A stretch of 8,080 bases of DNA. It comes from Oscillibacter sp. UBA6647. Its GTDB lineage: Bacteria; Bacillota; Clostridia; Oscillospirales; Oscillospiraceae. The position numbers were made by a program, and so were the translations under genes. The stretch is from the NCBI GenBank assembly GCA_002455655.1, contig DKLF01000160.1, positions 1 to 8,080 of the forward strand, read 5' to 3'. This document shows, in pieces, positions 5,964 through 8,080 of this stretch; within the stretch, counting starts at the first letter, position 1; every line of letters starts with the position of its first letter. The notes below the pieces were generated by a model that saw nothing but the letters and a program-made list of their open reading frames with translations, made no database searches and was not told where the DNA came from.

Positions 5964-5969
5964 AGGAAG
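5964..5969 (+). promoter_or_regulatory. Ribosome binding site deciding the yloU-like start
   Basis: AGGAAG is spaced 9 nt from the ATG at 5979. An in-frame ATG at 5958 would add seven residues (MERKNAL), but it only has a G-rich run inside the hairpin upstream, and its codons would contain this ribosome site. The 5979 start gives the usual family N-terminus. Confidence 0.6.
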
Positions 5970-5978
5970 AATGCGCTT

Positions 5979-6329
5979 ATGATCCAATTGAATTCCGAAC
6001 AGGGCGCCGTCACCATCAGCAGCGCCGTGTTTTCCAACATTACCGGCATTGCCGCCACCAACTGCTTTGGCGTGAAGGGCATGGCCTATCGCTCCATGAC
6101 GGACGGTCTGGTCCATCTCCTGCGGCGGGAGGCCATGAGCAAGGGCGTCAGCGTCACTGCCAATGACGACGGCACCGTCTCCATCGAGCTTCATATCATT
6201 GTTGAAAACGGCGTGAATCTTCCCGCGGTGTGCAGCTCCATTATGAACGAGGTGCGCTATATGGTCACCAAAAATACCGGCGTGGAGGTCAAGGCGGTCG
6301 ATGTGTGCGTCGACTCCATGACTCTGTGA
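5979..6329 (+). CDS. yloU: Asp23/Gls24-family (DUF322) envelope-stress-type protein, YloU-like
   Basis: This 116-residue protein belongs to the Asp23 family. The N-terminal part, MIQLNSEQGAVTISSAVFSN then ITGIAATNCFGVKGMA, matches the usual pattern 'G.v.is..v...iag.a...v.GV.gm', and the C-terminal half (TVSIELHIIVENGVNLPAVC followed by the helix before KNTGVEVKAVDV) gives the expected strand-helix-strand end. Members are small cytoplasmic proteins linked to cell envelope homeostasis; in Bacillus the yloU gene precedes yloV as here. The exact biochemical role is not established. It ends 21 nt before fakA, and both are probably transcribed from the promoter at 5871-5899. I start it at 5979, not 5958, because of the ribosome site at 5964-5969 and the family length. 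No rpmB is seen divergently upstream, unlike the Bacillus arrangement. Confidence 0.9.
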   Translation: MIQLNSEQGAVTISSAVFSNITGIAATNCFGVKGMAYRSMTDGLVHLLRREAMSKGVSVTANDDGTVSIELHIIVENGVNLPAVCSSIMNEVRYMVTKNTGVEVKAVDVCVDSMTL

Positions 6330-6350
6330 CCGAGGGAGGGCTCAAAACAG

Positions 6351-8045
6351 ATGAACAAACAAATCAGCGGTGCGCTTTTCAAGCGGATGGTGCTGCACGG
6401 AGCGGCCGCGGTGTCGGCCCAGAAGCAGGCGATTAACGATTTGAACGTGTTCCCCGTCCCCGACGGAGACACCGGAACCAATATGAGTATGACCATTGCC
6501 GCCGCCGTGGATGAGCTGCGTCGGTGCGACCCGGAAAGCGTTGACCGGGCCGCCTCCGTCACCGCCTCCGCCCTGCTGCGAGGCGCACGCGGGAACTCCG
6601 GCGTAATTCTCTCCCTTTTGTTCCGGGGAATTTCCAAGGGGCTGAAGGGCCGGGAGCACGCCGACGCGGCCACGTTTGCCGCCGCCATGCAGGAGGGCGT
6701 TTCCGCCGCCTACAAGGCGGTGATGAAGCCCGCGGAGGGCACGGTGCTCACCGTCTCCCGGCTCACCGCCAAGCGGGCGGTGGACGCGGCGGCGGAAGGG
6801 ATGGATTTGGAAGCCATGTTGGATTCCGCCATCCGCGTGGGCTATGAAACGCTGGCGCAGACCACCGACATGAATCCGGTTTTGAAAAAGGCCGGCGTGG
6901 TGGACGCAGGCGGCAAGGGCTTCCTTCTCATTCTGGACGGAATGCTTGCCGAGCTGCGGGGCGAGCCTATGCCCGAGCTGTCCGACGCAGGCGCACCGGA
7001 GAAGGAGAAGGCGGATTTCGGCGGCCTTTCCTCCGATGAAATCACCTTTGCCTTTGACACGGTGTATATCGTGCGCAAGGCCTCGGCAAACATTTCTCTG
7101 GACCCCCTGCGGACCTATCTGAACAGCATCGGCGACAGTCTGGTCATCGGCGAGGACGACGAGGCCTTCAAGGTCCACGTCCACACAAACATTCCCGGCG
7201 CGGCGCTGACGGAGTCTCAGAAATACGGCACGCTGGAGCTGGCCAAAATCGAAAACATGCGCACGCAGGCAGATGCGCTGGCCGCCGGACGGCAGGCCCA
7301 GAGCACCGACGATCTCGACGCGGTGGAAGCCGAGCTTGAAGCGCAGACAGAGCAGGAGGTCCCCCGGGGCATCGCCCCGCCGGAGAAGAAATACGGCTTC
7401 TTGGCGGTGTGTGCCGGAGCAGGACTGGAAGCTTTGTTCCGGGATTTGGGAGCCGACGGGGTTGTGTCCGGCGGGCAGACCATGAACCCCTCCACCGAGA
7501 GCATCTTGGACGGAGTGAACGCCATCCCCGCCGAAACTGTGTTTATCCTGCCCAACAACGGCAACATCATTATGGCCGCCCAGCAATGCGCCGCCCTGAC
7601 GGAGAAAAATGTGGTGGTCATCCCCACCAAAACCGTACCTCAGGGTGTCACCGCCATGATGAACGTGGATTTTGAGGCGCAGGACGCCGAAGCCCTCACC
7701 GTCGCCATGTCCGAAGCCCTTTCCTCCGTCACCACCGCCCAGATCACCTACGCGGCCCGGGACTCCGATTTTGACGGGTTTGACATCAAGGAGGGCGACT
7801 TCCTTGCTTTGGAGGAAGGGCGGTTGTTCGGCACAGACAAGTCTATTGCCGCGCTGACGGAAAAGCTGGCGCAGGACGCTCGGGAACGGGGCAGTTCCTT
7901 CATCTCCGTCTATTTCGGAGAGGACGTGTCCGAGGAAGACGCCCGGAAAACCGCAGAACTGTTTGAGTCCGCCTGTCCCGACGCGGAGGTGGCAATCCTT
8001 TCCGGCGGGCAGCCTGTGTACTATTATATCATCTCCATGGAGTGA
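6351..8045 (+). CDS. fakA: Fatty acid kinase catalytic subunit FakA (YloV family, DAK2-domain)
   Basis: The 564-residue protein is full length for FakA. With a FakB partner that holds the fatty acid, it uses ATP to make acyl-phosphate for phospholipid synthesis in the cytoplasm. Residues about 8-205 form the DhaL/DAK2 nucleotide domain: NVFPVPDGDTGTN (32-44) with the Mg-binding aspartates D38 and D40, and GARGNSGVILS (78-88). Residues about 225-310 form the middle domain with HVH (276-278), but Asp236 stands where family members usually have a Cys in 'YCTE'. Residues about 345-564 form the C-terminal FakB-interaction region, with SGGQTMNPSTESILDGVN (373-390) and PNNGNIIMAAQQ (401-412). GGAGGG at 6335-6340 supports the ATG. 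A charged linker (about 311-345) joins the last two domains. It is the second gene of the yloU-fakA operon; recG, a frequent next gene, would lie beyond the window. Confidence 0.95.
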   Translation: MNKQISGALFKRMVLHGAAAVSAQKQAINDLNVFPVPDGDTGTNMSMTIAAAVDELRRCDPESVDRAASVTASALLRGARGNSGVILSLLFRGISKGLKGREHADAATFAAAMQEGVSAAYKAVMKPAEGTVLTVSRLTAKRAVDAAAEGMDLEAMLDSAIRVGYETLAQTTDMNPVLKKAGVVDAGGKGFLLILDGMLAELRGEPMPELSDAGAPEKEKADFGGLSSDEITFAFDTVYIVRKASANISLDPLRTYLNSIGDSLVIGEDDEAFKVHVHTNIPGAALTESQKYGTLELAKIENMRTQADALAAGRQAQSTDDLDAVEAELEAQTEQEVPRGIAPPEKKYGFLAVCAGAGLEALFRDLGADGVVSGGQTMNPSTESILDGVNAIPAETVFILPNNGNIIMAAQQCAALTEKNVVVIPTKTVPQGVTAMMNVDFEAQDAEALTVAMSEALSSVTTAQITYAARDSDFDGFDIKEGDFLALEEGRLFGTDKSIAALTEKLAQDARERGSSFISVYFGEDVSEEDARKTAELFESACPDAEVAILSGGQPVYYYIISME

Positions 8046-8065
8046 GTTCCCCCCACATTTCCATA

Positions 8066-8080
8066 AGATCGGAAGAGCGG
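8066..8080 (+). other. Residual Illumina adapter sequence at the contig end
   Basis: The final 15 bases, AGATCGGAAGAGCGG, match the A-tailed start of the Illumina paired-end adapter (GATCGGAAGAGCGG, preceded by the ligation A). It lies exactly at the end of the window and has nothing to do with the bases before it. Most likely it is untrimmed adapter carried into the assembly, so genuine sequence ends at about 8065. Confidence 0.9.

Noticed and set aside
5958..5978. Longer yloU-like start at 5958
   Set aside because: The extra seven residues would contain the ribosome site of the 5979 start, and the shorter form has the normal family N-terminus.
5653..6082. Minus-strand open frames in the divergent gap (90 and 135 residues)
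   Set aside because: They lack ribosome sites and recognisable domains, and overlap both promoters and the yloU-like start.
6342..7586. 414-residue open frame on the minus strand opposite fakA
   Set aside because: It is the antisense shadow of a clear FakA coding region, rich in Gly/His/Arg, with no domain.
1..8080. CRISPR arrays, insertion sequences, tRNA or rRNA genes
   Set aside because: No regular repeat-spacer pattern, transposase, terminal repeats or RNA-gene signatures were seen; the only notable repeats are the short elements listed.

Overview
The window looks like the end of a contig from a fairly GC-rich Gram-positive anaerobe of the Clostridia, most likely an Oscillospiraceae-type gut bacterium. 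This is inferred from the yloU–fakA pair, a YesM/YesN-type two-component system, strong AGGAGG-like ribosome binding sites and the protein style; no rRNA or other decisive marker is present. The last 15 bases match the start of an Illumina paired-end adapter, so the right edge is probably an assembly end rather than genome.

Left two thirds, minus strand (5678 down to 1): a promoter at 5678-5650 appears to drive five closely packed genes: a flavodoxin-like protein with a TTG start; a membrane-anchored sugar-type periplasmic binding protein; a 131-residue protein of unknown function; a YesM-type sensor histidine kinase; and a YesN-type response regulator with an AraC DNA-binding domain. The last four genes overlap or abut. 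After 222 bp comes the first 86 codons of a TRAP-transporter solute-binding lipoprotein (DctP family), cut by the window edge. The 222-bp gap holds a perfect 18-bp inverted repeat, a second diverged copy of the same element, and a promoter with a good -10 and a poor -35, as expected for an activator-dependent gene.

The likely logic is a three-component sensor. The extracytoplasmic binding protein presents a ligand to the histidine kinase, as TorT/TorS and LuxP/LuxQ do; the kinase phosphorylates the AraC-type regulator, which turns on the TRAP transporter at the repeated sites. The unknown 131-residue protein between binding protein and kinase resembles, by eye, a degenerate piece of the kinase's own catalytic core lacking the catalytic histidine, and is the most novel element here.

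Middle (5396-5957): a 560-bp divergent intergenic region holding both outward promoters, several short inverted repeats and an 11-bp direct repeat; no gene or known RNA was recognised.

Right third, plus strand: an ordinary housekeeping operon, an Asp23-family protein (yloU-like) followed by fatty acid kinase subunit A (fakA/yloV), complete, ending 20 bp before the adapter sequence.
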